Assembly (NCBI RefSeq): GCF_051106095.1
Contig: NC_135786.1
Location: 207,137,001 to 207,201,000 of the forward strand
Source: Pogona vitticeps
Lineage: Eukaryota > Chordata > Lepidosauria > Squamata > Agamidae
Reading direction: 5' to 3'
DNA: 64,000 nt
Both the position numbers and the translations under genes were made by a program. This document shows, in pieces, positions 1 to 11,000 of the stretch. Under the pieces are notes generated by a model, which was not told the origin of the DNA, did not search any database, and was given only the letters and a program-made list of their open reading frames with translations. The stretch's first letter is position 1, and each line of letters starts with the position of its first letter.

Positions 1-998
1 GTAGGATTTAGACTATTAGATATTTTGCTATTTAAAAATGAGTTCAATACTTTCTCTTTTAAAATCCAGTACTTTGGTTTGGGTGTGGTACTCTTGCTGA
101 AAAAGAGGTTTCAGCTCTTGTTTGGAGTGTAAGAGAAATTGTGCAAGCTTTCCTCGGCTCCAGCACACTCACTGTCACCTTATCGATCATGCAAGCTGTT
201 ATCCAGCCAGTCTTGCAAGCAAGGTGAGAGTAAGCACACAACAGGGAGTCTGTCAGAGAGTGTGTGGGATGCTTACACAATCACTCTTTTATGATTGCAA
301 TCACTCTTCTATAATTGTATAACACAACAGGATGTTGGACTAAGGAATTTTGTATGAGTTACCATTTCTATTCTGAATCCACGCTGCAGCATTAATTCAT
401 TTTTAGCTTGGTAGAAATGATTAGTGCTTGCCAGGTCAGTTCCAGATTTTATAAGGTTAACACTGGCTTTAGAAGACACACAAAAGTCTGCCCTTTGTGG
501 GTAATTGCATTGATGTAACTTTATATTACGTACAGTAGGACCATTGTAACCAGATATGACACTTTGAATTTCATTGTTTGCAGTGAGCTTTATTAACCCT
601 CTGCCTTCTTCTCCCACTGATGTTTAATGACATGTGCCTGGCTTATACCCAGCCTGTAGCTGAAACACTCCTACAGAAGGGCCACCACATGCTACTTTAT
701 TCAAGGGAGTAAACTCTTGTCAGTAAATTATTCTTGTGAGTAAACACTTACAAAATGTAGTTTCATGTCATCTCACAGAATTCTGAAATAGCCCACAAAT
801 TTGTGAGACCTTTTGCAGAGTGTAAGAGCCAGTGACAAGTATGGTATGTCAGTATTTTCAGCTGCAGAACATTCTTCTCTTTTCTGAAAACTATAGAAAT
901 TTAATGTTGAGGATGTTAGAGTTAGTTAATCACCAGTTTGCAGATGGAAATGTGAAAGAAAAAACGTTATTTCATGTTGTCCTAAAATTATAGAAATA
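1..998. other. Intergenic, no gene recognised
   Basis: This AT-rich stretch holds only short chance open frames. I recognise no exon, RNA gene or named repeat in it. It runs directly into the first of three related small DNA transposons. Confidence 0.5.
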
Positions 999-1713
999 TC
1001 GTATTTTTCTGCGTATAAGATACCCCCATGTATAAGACGCCCCTCCAGGTTTCTAACCCAAAATTCAGAAATCAACACGTATTTTAAACATTACAAAGAA
1101 ACACATATTTATTTAGTAGTTAGGCAACATTTACATGCCAATACTATATTATGCATCACCCTTACCGCTCACTGTTGCACTGCCTACACCAGGGATGGCT
1201 GAGCCCAAGTGCACAAACTGGGGGGAAAAAACAACCAACCCAGTGGGCAACAGCAGCAGAAGCGATGGCAGAAGCGGAAGCAGAAGTGGAGGGGAGAATC
1301 CTTGGAATGGAGGTGCCTCCAGACCTCACTCTGGATCCACCTCCAGTCGGGCCCAACCGTGCCACTGTCTATAGCTCAGCCATTAAGAGCACGGCTGGCC
1401 TGCCACAGCCAGCACCAGCTGCTCCAGATCCTGGCCCGCCACCCTTTAGGGCACTAGTACCACAGCTGCAGCAGCCTCCTCAGGTTCAGCTGCCAAGAGT
1501 AGTGATCTAGCGACTTATAGCTCGCATGCCCACAGAGAAGGCTATTGGCAGTTTCACTTGTGACTGGAGGCAGACTGCTTGCAGAGACACACGGTAGGCA
1601 GTTTTGTAACTGCACAGTTTTCTCCTCAACTTACTTCCATGTAAAAGATGACCCTCAATTTTTACTCTAACAATTTTAGGAAAAAATATCACCTTTTACA
1701 TGGAAAAATACAG
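999..1713. mobile_element. Non-autonomous DNA transposon, copy a (TA target site)
   Basis: The ends are inverted repeats of the form CTGTATTTTTCC...TATAAGA, each next to a TA dinucleotide, which fits a Tc1/mariner-superfamily MITE. The inner ends read GTATAAGAC and GTAAAAGATG and continue into CTAACCCAAAA and CAATTTTT blocks that recur in the copies at 2253 and 11854. The middle (about 1190-1500) is a GC-richer insert with no recognisable coding sequence; the open frames across it are low-complexity and look like chance. The left end has drifted from the consensus, so the copy is not young. The superfamily is inferred from the TA flanks only. Confidence 0.6.
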
Positions 1714-2252
1714 TACATCTTATTTTTATGTAGAGAGAGGCGGGAGGTTTAGGCAGCAAATGCTGGGCAGAGTGTGGAATGTTAGACTTTAAGAGGACTT
1801 TGTTGCATTACTAATTAGATTTTAATTGCCAGGTTACCATTGCTTTTCTGATACAAATGATTCATTTTGCTATGCATTATTAACACATTGCATTGTCCTT
1901 GCCAATGAACCAGAGAAATACAGTAGAAGGAAATGCTCTCTAATCCCCTCCACTGGCCAATTCTGATATTGCACACTGATAATATGAAAAACAACATAAG
2001 ACCAAAGAACACTTTCTTTGCCATTTTAGATTGATAATAAAATGGGATACAACTGAAACATTCATGTCAAAATGTCTTTAGAAGAGGCTTAAAATGTCCT
2101 TAAATACAGTAGTAACTGTGAAAGTACTGTTACTCATTGCACCTAAATAACATACTGTAGAGCTTACATGTTGTGCCTGAAAAGTAAGATTGTAATTGCC
2201 AGTTAATACTGTATTATGTGTTGCTGGAAGAGTAACTTTTTACAGTCAACTA

Positions 2253-2654
2253 TCATATTTTTCCGTTTATAACACGTCAACATCATAAGAACCCCACACA
2301 CACACACTCTTCTAACCCAAAAATTGAGAAAATTTAGTTTTGAGTGTTCAGCCTCTGGGCTCAGAATACTCTGACATTAGGAGTCCCTGTTGAATCTGAG
2401 CCTACAGGCTCCACCTCCAACAAGATGTGTTCCAATTGTGTTTATTTTTTCAGCATCAGCTGACATCAGTTCCATAAGGCTCATGATTGGAGAAAGCTAA
2501 GTCTCCTGACTGAAGGGAGCCTGATTACAGATGCAAGGTATGTGCTGCTTTGGTCTGTCCTCAGCTACTTCAGCTAAATTCCGTGTAAAAGATGCCCCTC
2601 AATTTTTGTAATGATTTTAGGAAAAAGTAGGGTCTTATACACAGAAAAATACAG
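2253..2654. mobile_element. Non-autonomous DNA transposon, copy b
   Basis: This 402-base copy shares both ends with the copy at 999, including the CTAACCCAAAA block just inside the left end and the GTAAAAGATG and CTCAATTTTT blocks near the right end. TA dinucleotides flank both ends. The interior differs from that of the other copies, as is common in MITE families where only the termini are kept. Confidence 0.6.
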
Positions 2655-3333
2655 TACATTGCTTCTAACTATTTTCCTGCAAGCTCTGATGCTGGATATG
2701 TGACAACAAGAACAGTGAGGTGCTATAGGCCAGACCATTGTGGGCTATGCCTACCAGTTGAGGCTTGCTTGTGTTCCTAAGGTTGCCTGCTGCCCTTAGG
2801 TACTATAAAAATACTATCTTATTGTCGATGTCTAACTAAGATACAGTACATCTGCCAGTCTGGCTGGCTTCTGCAAGTGAATGGCTTGATGTTGTTGTTA
2901 CTATGTGAGGGGAAAGGGCTATTCACAAGCTTAAATAACAAAGAAAACTTGTTCCACCACTCATCATAACCATCAATTAATTTCACAACTTTTGACTTTG
3001 ACTTATATTTGTTGGTGTATCTGCCTTTTCCTGCCATTATTTCTCTCCCCCCCCCCCCATACTCCTAAATGTCCTAGTTCATACCCCTGGCGGTAGGAAT
3101 ATCCTAGGTTGGGAATCACTGCTCTAGTGTCTCTGCAGCAAAGATTGGAATTTTTACACCTTGGCTCTTGAGACCAAATAGTTGCCAATTACCCTGTAAT
3201 TTCCTCCTCACAAACTCACATACACTGCTTGTTTGAAATGCAAAGTGGAGATGGGGAAAGACAACAAAAAGCTGTTTTAACAGCAGCTTTTAACACAAGT
3301 TAGGGCTTCCAATTTAGATCATTCACTGGGTAT

Positions 3334-4602
3334 TGTTGTTGTTTAGTCCTTAAGTCGTGTCCAACTCTTAGTGACTCCATGGACGAGAGCATGCCAGGCC
3401 CTTGTCCTCCACTGCCTCCCGGAGTTGGGTCGAATTCATGTTGGTAGTTTCGGTGACACTGTCCAACCTTCTCATCCTCTGTTGTCCCCTTCTCCTCTTG
3501 CCTTCACACTTTCCCAACATCAGGGTCTTTTCCAAGGAGTATTCTCTTCTCATGAGATGGCCAAATTATTAGAGCCTCAGCTTCAGGATCTTTCCTTGCA
3601 GGATCTTTCCTCAGGGTTGATTTCCTTCAAAATGGATAGGTTTGATTTCCTTGCAGTCAGGGGCCTCTCAAGAGTCTCCTCCAGCACCACAATTCAAAAG
3701 CATCAATTATTCGGCACTCAGCCTTCTTTATGGTCCAGCTCTCACTTCCTTACATTGCTACTGGAAAAACCATAGCTTTGACTATGTGGACCTTTGTCGG
3801 CAAGATGATGTCTCTGCTTTTAAAAATGTTGTCTAGGTTTGTCATCGCTTTACCACCCAACTTCGGGGCTGCTGTCACCATCTGCAGTGATCAGGGAGCC
3901 CAATAAAGTAAAATCTGTCACTGCTTCCATATTTTCCCCTTCTATTTGCCAGGAGGTGATGGGACCAGTGGCCATGATCTTTTTTTTTTTCCATATTGAG
4001 CTTCAGACCATTTTTGGCACTCTCCTTTCACCCTCATTAAGTTAAATAAGCAGGGAGACAATATACAGCCTTGTAGGCTCCTTTCCCAATTTTGAACCAA
4101 TCAATTGTTCCATATCCAGTTCTAACTGTGGCTTCCTGTCCCACATATAGATTTCTCAGGAGATAGATAAGGTGGTCAGGCACTCCCATTTCTTTAAGAA
4201 CTTGCCATAGTTTGTTGTGGTCAACACAATCAAATGCTTTTGTGTAGTCAATGAGGCGGAAGTAGATGTTTTTCTGGAACTCTCTGGCTTTCTCCATAAT
4301 CCAGCACAGGTTAGCAATTTGGTCTCTAGTTCCTCTGCCCCTTCGAAATCCAGCTTGTATTTCTGGGAGTTCTCGGTCCACATACTGCTGAAGCCTACCA
4401 TGTAGGATTTTGAGCATAACCTTGCGAAATGAGTGCAATTGTACAGTAGTTGGAGCATTCTTTGGCACTGCCCTTCTTTGGGATTGGGATGTAGACTGAT
4501 CTTTTCCAATCCTCTGGCCACTGCTGAGTTTTCCATACTTGCTGGCATATCAAATGTAGCACCTTAACAGTGTCACCTTTTAAGACACCAGGTAACATTC
4601 AC
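3334..4602 (-). mobile_element. BovB (RTE-clade) LINE, 3' part
   Basis: On the minus strand the segment 4600-4040 encodes BovB reverse transcriptase: motifs include WPEDWKRSVYIPIPKKG, AGFRRGRGTRDQI, the YTKAFDCVDHNKLW block with the first catalytic Asp region, and LLRNLYVGQEATVRTGYG. The part from about 4040 to 3334 matches the end of the element, including a GKCEGKRRRGQQR-like stretch and the terminus that reads GTTGTTGTTTAGTC on the plus strand. The catalytic YADD block between the two parts is missing, so it is internally deleted as well as 5' truncated. Frames change several times. BovB is known to be abundant in squamates. Confidence 0.88.
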
Positions 4603-4769
4603 CAGGTAAAAGCTGCCAACAGTGCCAAATTAAGTCAAATTAATGATTTGCCTTGTGGGCATAAGGAGATTTTTCTTTATGTTCTAGTCACCTTTGGTTG
4701 ATGTGCAGAATTCACCTGGCTGACGTTGAGAGTCCACACTGTCTTGTAGGTGGTGCTGAGCGTGGCCAT

Positions 4770-4816
4770 CAATGGCATCTTATATAATCTGCCACTCTAT
4801 CCATTACACCACACTG
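4770..4816 (-). mobile_element. tRNA-derived SINE head, remnant
   Basis: The minus strand reads like the head of the common reptile tRNA-derived SINE (CAGTGTGGTGTAATGGATAGAG). Only the head is recognisable. Confidence 0.4.
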
Positions 4817-5298
4817 AGTATCGCATATAAAAATATATGTTCTTATATTTCATGAATATAAGGAAGCTGAATCTTTGTAAAACCACACAAAACAATTACT
4901 TTCATGTATTGTTATTTTGGAATACATCTTGTAGTGTTATGTAATGTCAGCTGCTTAAAATTCATCATGAAGGATAATAGCAATAATACATCATTTGTTT
5001 TTTCTGTTTTAGAAAGGAAAGAAAGCCTAAAACTCTGCTCATTCTGATAAGTTCCTCAGCCCAAAAGATACTACTAGATTGTACGGAACATTGTTATAAT
5101 ATCACTTCCAAAGGGGTGACCATGTTAAATCTATTTTAAAAAAGAAACAAGTCTTTTGGCATCTTAAAGACCAACAGATTTTTGTGGCATATGGTAGCTA
5201 TTCCTGGCCTAGAGGCCACTTCATACATCTGACTGAGGTGGGCCCTAGTCCAAGAAAACATATGCCATGATAAACAGCTTTTGCAATTTGTGTGTATT

Positions 5299-5312
5299 CC
5301 GCCATCTTGTGG
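5299..5312 (-). promoter_or_regulatory. CTCF-like motif (minus strand)
   Basis: The minus strand reads CCACAAGATGGCGG, which fits the core CTCF consensus CCACNAGRKGGCRS. A single motif match is weak evidence for binding. It lies about 2.7 kb upstream of the MRPL53 start. Confidence 0.3.
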
Positions 5313-5344
5313 TGGAGGAGTTACACAGGTTCTGTGAGAGATTA

Positions 5345-5588
5345 TTTCTTCCTATAATCATGTGCCATCATCTCAACTGTGATTTATGGCAACCCTTTTA
5401 AAGGTTTTCCAGGTAGAGAATACTCAGAAGTGGTTTATCATTCCCTTCTTCTGGAGTCGCCCTGGGACTGGGCAGCTTGCCCAAGGCCACACAGGCTGGT
5501 TCTATTCACAGGAAGCAAAGTAGGAATTTGAACTCCCAACTTCTGGCTCCACAGCTAGATATCTAATCCAATGAGCTATCCAGCCATT
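5345..5588 (-). mobile_element. tRNA-derived SINE, minus strand
   Basis: Read on the minus strand the element starts with a tRNA-like head (GCTGGATAGCTCATTGGAT, then a B-box-like GTTCAAATTCC) and ends in a tail with the GGTTGCCATAAATCACA and GATGGCACATG blocks. The same body recurs at 7205-7438 and, more diverged, at 20870-21056. It is a low-copy reading; the family name is not certain. Confidence 0.65.
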
Positions 5589-5675
5589 TTTTAAAAATTG
5601 TGGAGGTAGGAGAGACAAGTTAATCTGTTGGGGCACAAATAACGAAGAGTTTTAGTAGTAGGCCCCCATTTAAAA

Positions 5676-6019
5676 GGGACGTGGTGGTGCTGCAGGTTAA
5701 ACCGCAGAAGACTCTGTGTTGTAAGGTCTGTAGACCTTCAGCTGTAAGATCGAATCCACGTGACGGAGTGAGCGTCCGTCGCTTGTCCCAGCTCCCGCCA
5801 ACCTAGCGGTTTGAAAGCATGCAAATGCGAGTAGATAAATAGGGACCACCTCGGTGGGAAGGTAACAGTGTTCCATGTCTAAGTCACACTGGCCATGTGA
5901 CCACGGAAGATTGTCTTCAGACAAACACTGGCTCTATGGCTTGGAAACGGGGATGAGCAACACTCCCTAGAGTTGAACACAACTGGACAAAAATTGTCAA
6001 GGGGAACCTTTACCTTTAT
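5676..6019 (+). mobile_element. Sauria SINE, near full length
   Basis: The head GTGGTGGTGCTGCAGGTTAA matches the tRNA-related 5' end of Sauria SINEs (Squam1/POM group), with an A-box-like region at about 5681-5693 and a B-box-like GATCGAATCC at 5748-5757. The body carries AAATAGGGACCACC and CCATGTGACCACGGAAG. The 3' end is the BovB-derived tail, GAACACAACTGGACAAAA then GGGGAACCTTTACCTTTA. This family is known from squamates, so the element is the best taxonomic marker in the window. The copy is only mildly diverged. Confidence 0.92.
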
Positions 6020-6840
6020 AACCCTCTTTAAAAAAATGTGCCATAACTACAAAGTGACTGCCCGTTTTATACCTTTCTAACACAGCATGCTAAATGAGGT
6101 AGTTTATCAACTATCACAAGACACTTTTTTTTGGTAACAGATTAATGTGGCTGAAAGTTGTAATATACCAGCTGCTGGCCAGAATCCTGTTAGTTTTTTA
6201 CCCCAGCATAAGTTTAATGGCACACGCTATAGTGGCAAATCACTGCCAGTTAACAAGTTATCACTTTTATTTCTCATTGCACACGCAGTCACACAAGTGA
6301 CGTACAACAAGGAATGCAAGAGGCCTCTTGTTAACTAGTGTCAATTTACCCCTGGGATCTATGACTTTCCACTTAGGTAAGTATAACTAGTCAACAGGAT
6401 CCTGGCAATAAAAAAAAACTCATTAGATTCTCTTTTAATTACTTACACTTTTTCAGGGTCTGGTTTCCTAATGGTGTTCTTTTTCTTTTATAAATTTTGT
6501 GGCATTGGCGATAGTTGATCCTACTTGCAAGATGAACTTGTGCATAATTGCTCAAATGTAACATGGTTGTGTTATTCATGTACACAGAATAACAAACTTG
6601 CAAATTATCTTTAGAATTAGAGTGACAGGTGAGGGGGGGGAGATTTAAAAAACCTGCACAGAGATGTATATGGAAAAGGCATGTTGTACTCCTTGCCACT
6701 CTGTTTTGGAGAAATCACATTTCCCTGCAGACCTTGAAGAAGTTACTGTTTCGGACTACAATTTTCAGAATCCCCTAACAAGCACAGCAAATAGTATGTA
6801 CCTCTTGCAACGTAAGCTGCTTCCTCAAGTGACTGTATAA

Positions 6841-7200
6841 ACTTATTTTATTTATTTAAAATATTTTTACCCTGCCTTTCTCTTTAGCAATGGCCAAAGG
6901 TGGCTTACATCATCAAAAGATAATATTTAAAAACAGCAAGTAAACAGTAAATATTAACAAGGATCAAAAGAATACAACACTTGAAACAGAAAACAAAAGC
7001 AACACTAAGAACACATTAAAAGCAGTAAAGCACAACAATCCATTTAAGAACCCCCCCCCCCCCCAGGCAGCCAGTCACTAAGGGAAAGCCTGTCCTAAGA
7101 GAAACGTCTTTGCCAGCTTGTAGGACAGCAAAGATGAGGCCAGCTGTGGGAGGGAGTTCCACAGTCTGGGAGCAGCAAAAGAGAAGCTCCCCACACCTCT
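6841..7200 (-). mobile_element. L2-group LINE 3' end, minus strand
   Basis: The minus strand has the closing motifs of reptile L2 ORF2 (a GLWNSLPQ-like stretch from the GGAGTTCCACAGTCTGGGAG block) followed by a 3' UTR ending in GTAAGCCACCTTTGG and AGAAAGGCAGGGTAAAAAT. The same layout is seen at 61010-61680. Only the last part of the element is present. Confidence 0.75.
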
Positions 7201-7204
7201 CTAA

Positions 7205-7438
7205 ATAATAGTATTTATTGTGTGCAGTCAGGTCAATTCTGACTTGTCAACCCTTTGCAGGGCTTCCAGGTAGAGAATTCTCAGAAATGGTTTAACACCC
7301 CCCCTTCTTCTGGAGGCATCCTGGGAGTGTGCAGTTTGTCCAAGACTACACCGGCTGTCTCAAGAAGGCACATGGTGGAACTGAATTCTCCATTTCTGGC
7401 TCTGAGCCATCCAGCCCCATGCGCTACCCAAAATATAG
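7205..7438 (-). mobile_element. tRNA-derived SINE, minus strand
   Basis: This is the same family as 5345-5588: it shares TTCCAGGTAGAGAATTCTCA, CTTCTTCTGGAGGC and the head region ending in GAGCCATCCAGCC. It abuts the L2 tail just to its left. Confidence 0.65.
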
Positions 7439-7599
7439 TGTAGCCCAAAGGATTTTTTTTTTTCTTGTATTCGTGAAGGCTTCGTGAAGGACTTTTATTT
7501 CTTCTTCTCGAACTTCGTGCGGTTTTTTGTTTGTTTCATTGACCCCCCCCCCCAAAAAAAAACAGAGGGAGAGAAGACTTCCTTCTAGTTACCAGTCAA

Positions 7600-7961
7600 A
7601 GAACAATTTTATTGCACACCTCAAAACCGTGACTTCTTTTTAAATGAATCAAGCATTCTCAAACAAGCAAGAGACCAGCAGGTTAGGTTTTCGGTCCCCG
7701 TGGGAAACCTAATTCCACTTTCCCGCTACGAAGCGAGCACAGCAAGCAGAAAACCTTCCAAAGAAAGTACTGTAGGGACCACAAGAAAACTGAAGTCAAA
7801 ACGATTGATTTTCCCAGGAGGCTGTGCGCGAGAGGCGGCCTCGAGTTCCGAGCATGTTGAATGGATTTCTGGGAAATGTAGTTTTCCGCTTATTCGACGC
7901 CTTACCTTCCCCCCCCCTTTCTCCTTTTGGTCGCCCAGGGTCACGACAAACGCCAGAGAAG
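7600..7961 (+). promoter_or_regulatory. MRPL53: MRPL53 promoter and 5' UTR
   Basis: GC content and CpG frequency rise from about 7690 and stay high through exon 1. The minus strand at 7868-7882 reads ACTACATTTCCCAGA, which matches the ZNF143/THAP11 (SBS) consensus found in many housekeeping and mitochondrial-protein promoters. AAGATGGCG at 7959-7967 fits the YY1 consensus and overlaps the start codon, a layout seen in other nuclear genes for mitochondrial ribosome parts. No TATA box is seen, which fits a housekeeping promoter. The exact transcription start is unknown, probably between the ZNF143-like site and the ATG. Confidence 0.6.
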
Positions 7962-8062
7962 ATGGCGCGGCCCTTCGCGCACAAGGCGGGGGTGTCGTTA
8001 AAGTGGGTGAAGAGCATCTCCGTCCGCTTCTGCCCTTTCGAGTCCAACGTGGAAAGCACCAG
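7962..8062 (+). CDS. MRPL53: MRPL53 coding exon 1
   Basis: Thirty-three codons plus two bases from the ATG to the donor GTGAGG. It encodes the import region and the FCPFESNVEST block. The last codon (Arg) is completed by the first base of exon 2. Confidence 0.94.
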
Positions 8063-11000
8063 GTGAGGAGGGCCTTCGGGGTCTCCTTCTTTCGCTCCTT
8101 CGCCCCTAAGAGAGGCTGGACACACACACCCCGGCATTGAGCAGCGGCATCCTTCGCCTGTTTACTCGGAAGTCAGCTCCCCGGAATAGAAAGGCGTTTG
8201 ATTTCTTTAGGAAGGGGTTCCTTGGGTTTCCAATCTTACTATGCAGTTTTAAACTTGCTTTCTCGGGAGTAAGGCCCTTAAGAGGAAGGGAGGTTATTGT
8301 ACAGTATTTCATTTTATCCTATTTTTCTCCCAAGGGAAATGGACAACAAGGCGGCGAACAGCAGCTCGAAAAATGCTTGTTTAAAAGCACAATGGGTTAG
8401 GATATTAATATTAAAATAGGAGTTATTTATTTGTTATTTTTATTTCTCGGCTGCCTTTTCCCTGAAAAGGGGACCCAAGACGGCTTGCAATATTAAAAGA
8501 ATAGAATTGAAAACATAGTAAGTTAAACATTAAAAAAAACCCCACAAGAATTAAACCTAAAACAGTATTAGAAATGTCATTAGTTAAAACAGATTAATTA
8601 AGCTTACTTCTGAGTAAACATGCTTGAGTTCTCAGGAAACCTTCACAGGTAGGGAAGAAGTAATTCAGTGCCCGGAGGGTTAGGCTGTTAATAATAATAA
8701 TAATAATAATTTATTGTCATTGTAATATATATGACATATATATATGTCATTGTAATAATGCCACTCAGAGTACCTATGAAAGAAGGTGGCCTCTAATAAG
8801 TGACTGCAATGGTGTGCAAGAGTTCCCCAGATTTTCTTTTACTTTCTTAATTTCTATGCAAGCCAAAGAAACCCTGCCAGATAGAAGAACCGCCACACAT
8901 GTCCATCTTGCCCTGAAGCTGTGTGTTCTGATTTGAATAATTAGCAAGTAATCCCAGGTGAAGGAGTTGATAGGAAGTGGCTCCATAATATGGATGGCAA
9001 ACCTCTGTGCATTCAGTGGTATAATATATGGACTGAGAAAAAAAAACCCAGTGTTATGTATGTTTGGGCGACACGGCAGAATCAGGTTGCTGTAACCTTC
9101 ATAGTTAAATGCCAGGCAATAATTTCTGGGCATGAAGAGGTGTCGGTGGTAGTGTAAGAACTTCCCCTGTTGAACTTTTATTCATTGTGTTTTATAGGAG
9201 ACCTGCCTAAAAAACTGCTGTTTCTGAACAATAATTACACAATATGTTAAATAAATTGTGTGTGTACAAAAAACTATAGCAACTTTTGCACGTAACAGAG
9301 CACTAGGTCAAGCTATGAATTTCAGTGTATTGCTGTTGAGGCTTGTCTTTGTAAACTACTCAGAACCTTTTTGGATGAAGAGTGAGATATAAGCACTTTA
9401 AATAAATAATGCTGGAGAACTGGCCCAGTTTAAACAATGCCTCATGGAAAACCAAAGAGGTACTTTTCATTTAACTCAATTTACATCGTAAGCAAACAGG
9501 GTCTGGCCATGATTTCGCTTCAATCCAGAATAGCGTCTTGGCTATTTCCCTGTTAGTATCTATGAAAAAATAATAATTTATTTGTTGTTGAACCATGCCA
9601 TTTGCAAGTACTTTGGTTTAACTGTTATGCTTTAGCTAACTACACTATCTTTTGCTTTTAAAAAATGTTTTTTAATATATATATTTGTGTAGCTTTTCAG
9701 TTTGTTCCACTTGAAAGGCTTGTAGTTTTCAGCAGTTCTCAGGCAGATAAGGCCAAGGAAAGTTCACTGCAAAGATGAAAACCAAGCAAACGCTTTCCAA
9801 AATCATAAAAGTTGCAGTAGTTAGCATCTCCTTTTCTAACATGAATGTGTTTGTATATTACTCTTTGTATATTACTCTTGTTGTGAGAATGGCTGACGGT
9901 CGGATTCCAAAAGATCCCCTGTATGGAGAAAAAACGCTCCAGAAAAACTGCAGGGAAACCACCCCAGAGATAGACCACAGTTGCGATACAAGGATATCTG
10001 CAAGTGGGATCTGAAGGCCTTATGAATGGGAAACATTGACATCTGAGGGTTCAGCCTGGAGGCAGGCGGTGCAGCATGGCCTCTCCCAATTTGAAGAGAC
10101 ACTTGTTCAGCAGGCCAAGGCAAAGAGGCAATCCCGAAAATCAGGGAGCTGGACAGGGGACAGGTTGTATTTGTCTTCAGCATGGAAGGGATTGTCACTC
10201 TTGTATTGGCCTTCTCAGCCACACTAGACCCTGTTCTAAGACCTCTATTCAGAGCATGTTACCATAGTCTCTCAAGACTGAAGGATGCCTACACACAATC
10301 TGAAGAAGCATATATGGGTGCAAAAACATACCAGTCATGAGTTTTTGCATTCTACAGACTCTTGAGCAACTGGTATGTCAGAATATTCATCTGCAAGGAG
10401 TCGTTTGTCTCAGCGTTGAAGTCTGTGCCCCCGCCCATGTTTCAGAGTTTTGCCATATTTGTTCTTGGGCTTCTGTGCCTGAGATCCATGATCTCTTACA
10501 CTTCATTTGATAGTGAGGTCTTCTGTGTAAGGATGTATTCAGTTGTATTTTGAACATCTACCCATGTAATTGTTTGGGGGGGGGAATCCTATTTTTGTAG
10601 CTTCTTCCAATCTATATTTCTAAAACGTCTTTTCAGACATTTTCTTGAATGCGTGTTTGCAAGGAAAGCCTACAAAACCAACATGAACTGTGATGTGAAA
10701 ACAGAAGTAAGGCATGATGGATCTGAACCCATAATAGACGTCACATTTGGTAAGAAATGAAGCTTGTTTCATCACCAAGACCAGGGGCTTGTGTGCAAGG
10801 TGGCATGCAGGTGGCATCCTGTGTCAAGGCGATTTTTGTAGCCACTGCTCCAATGGTTGGCAGTAGAGTATTATGCAAAAGCTATTGAGCTAAAACAACA
10901 TGCTCCAGGAGTGGGCAAATCAGAGATTAATCATGGTTTCTGAAGGAGCTTCCAGAACTGCAGCTGCTCTTTAAAGCTAGCTACCTGCTTTTGGAGCATG

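Noticed and set aside
3047-3058. C-run as a possible regulatory or G-quadruplex site
   Set aside because: It is a simple mononucleotide run; several others occur in the window (7051, 7544, 46531).
4037-4468. Reverse-transcriptase frame as a retrovirus
   Set aside because: The motifs are those of the BovB LINE and no LTRs are present.
7726-8140. Long frames on both strands over MRPL53 exon 1
   Set aside because: They are shadows of the CpG-rich promoter and the real exon.
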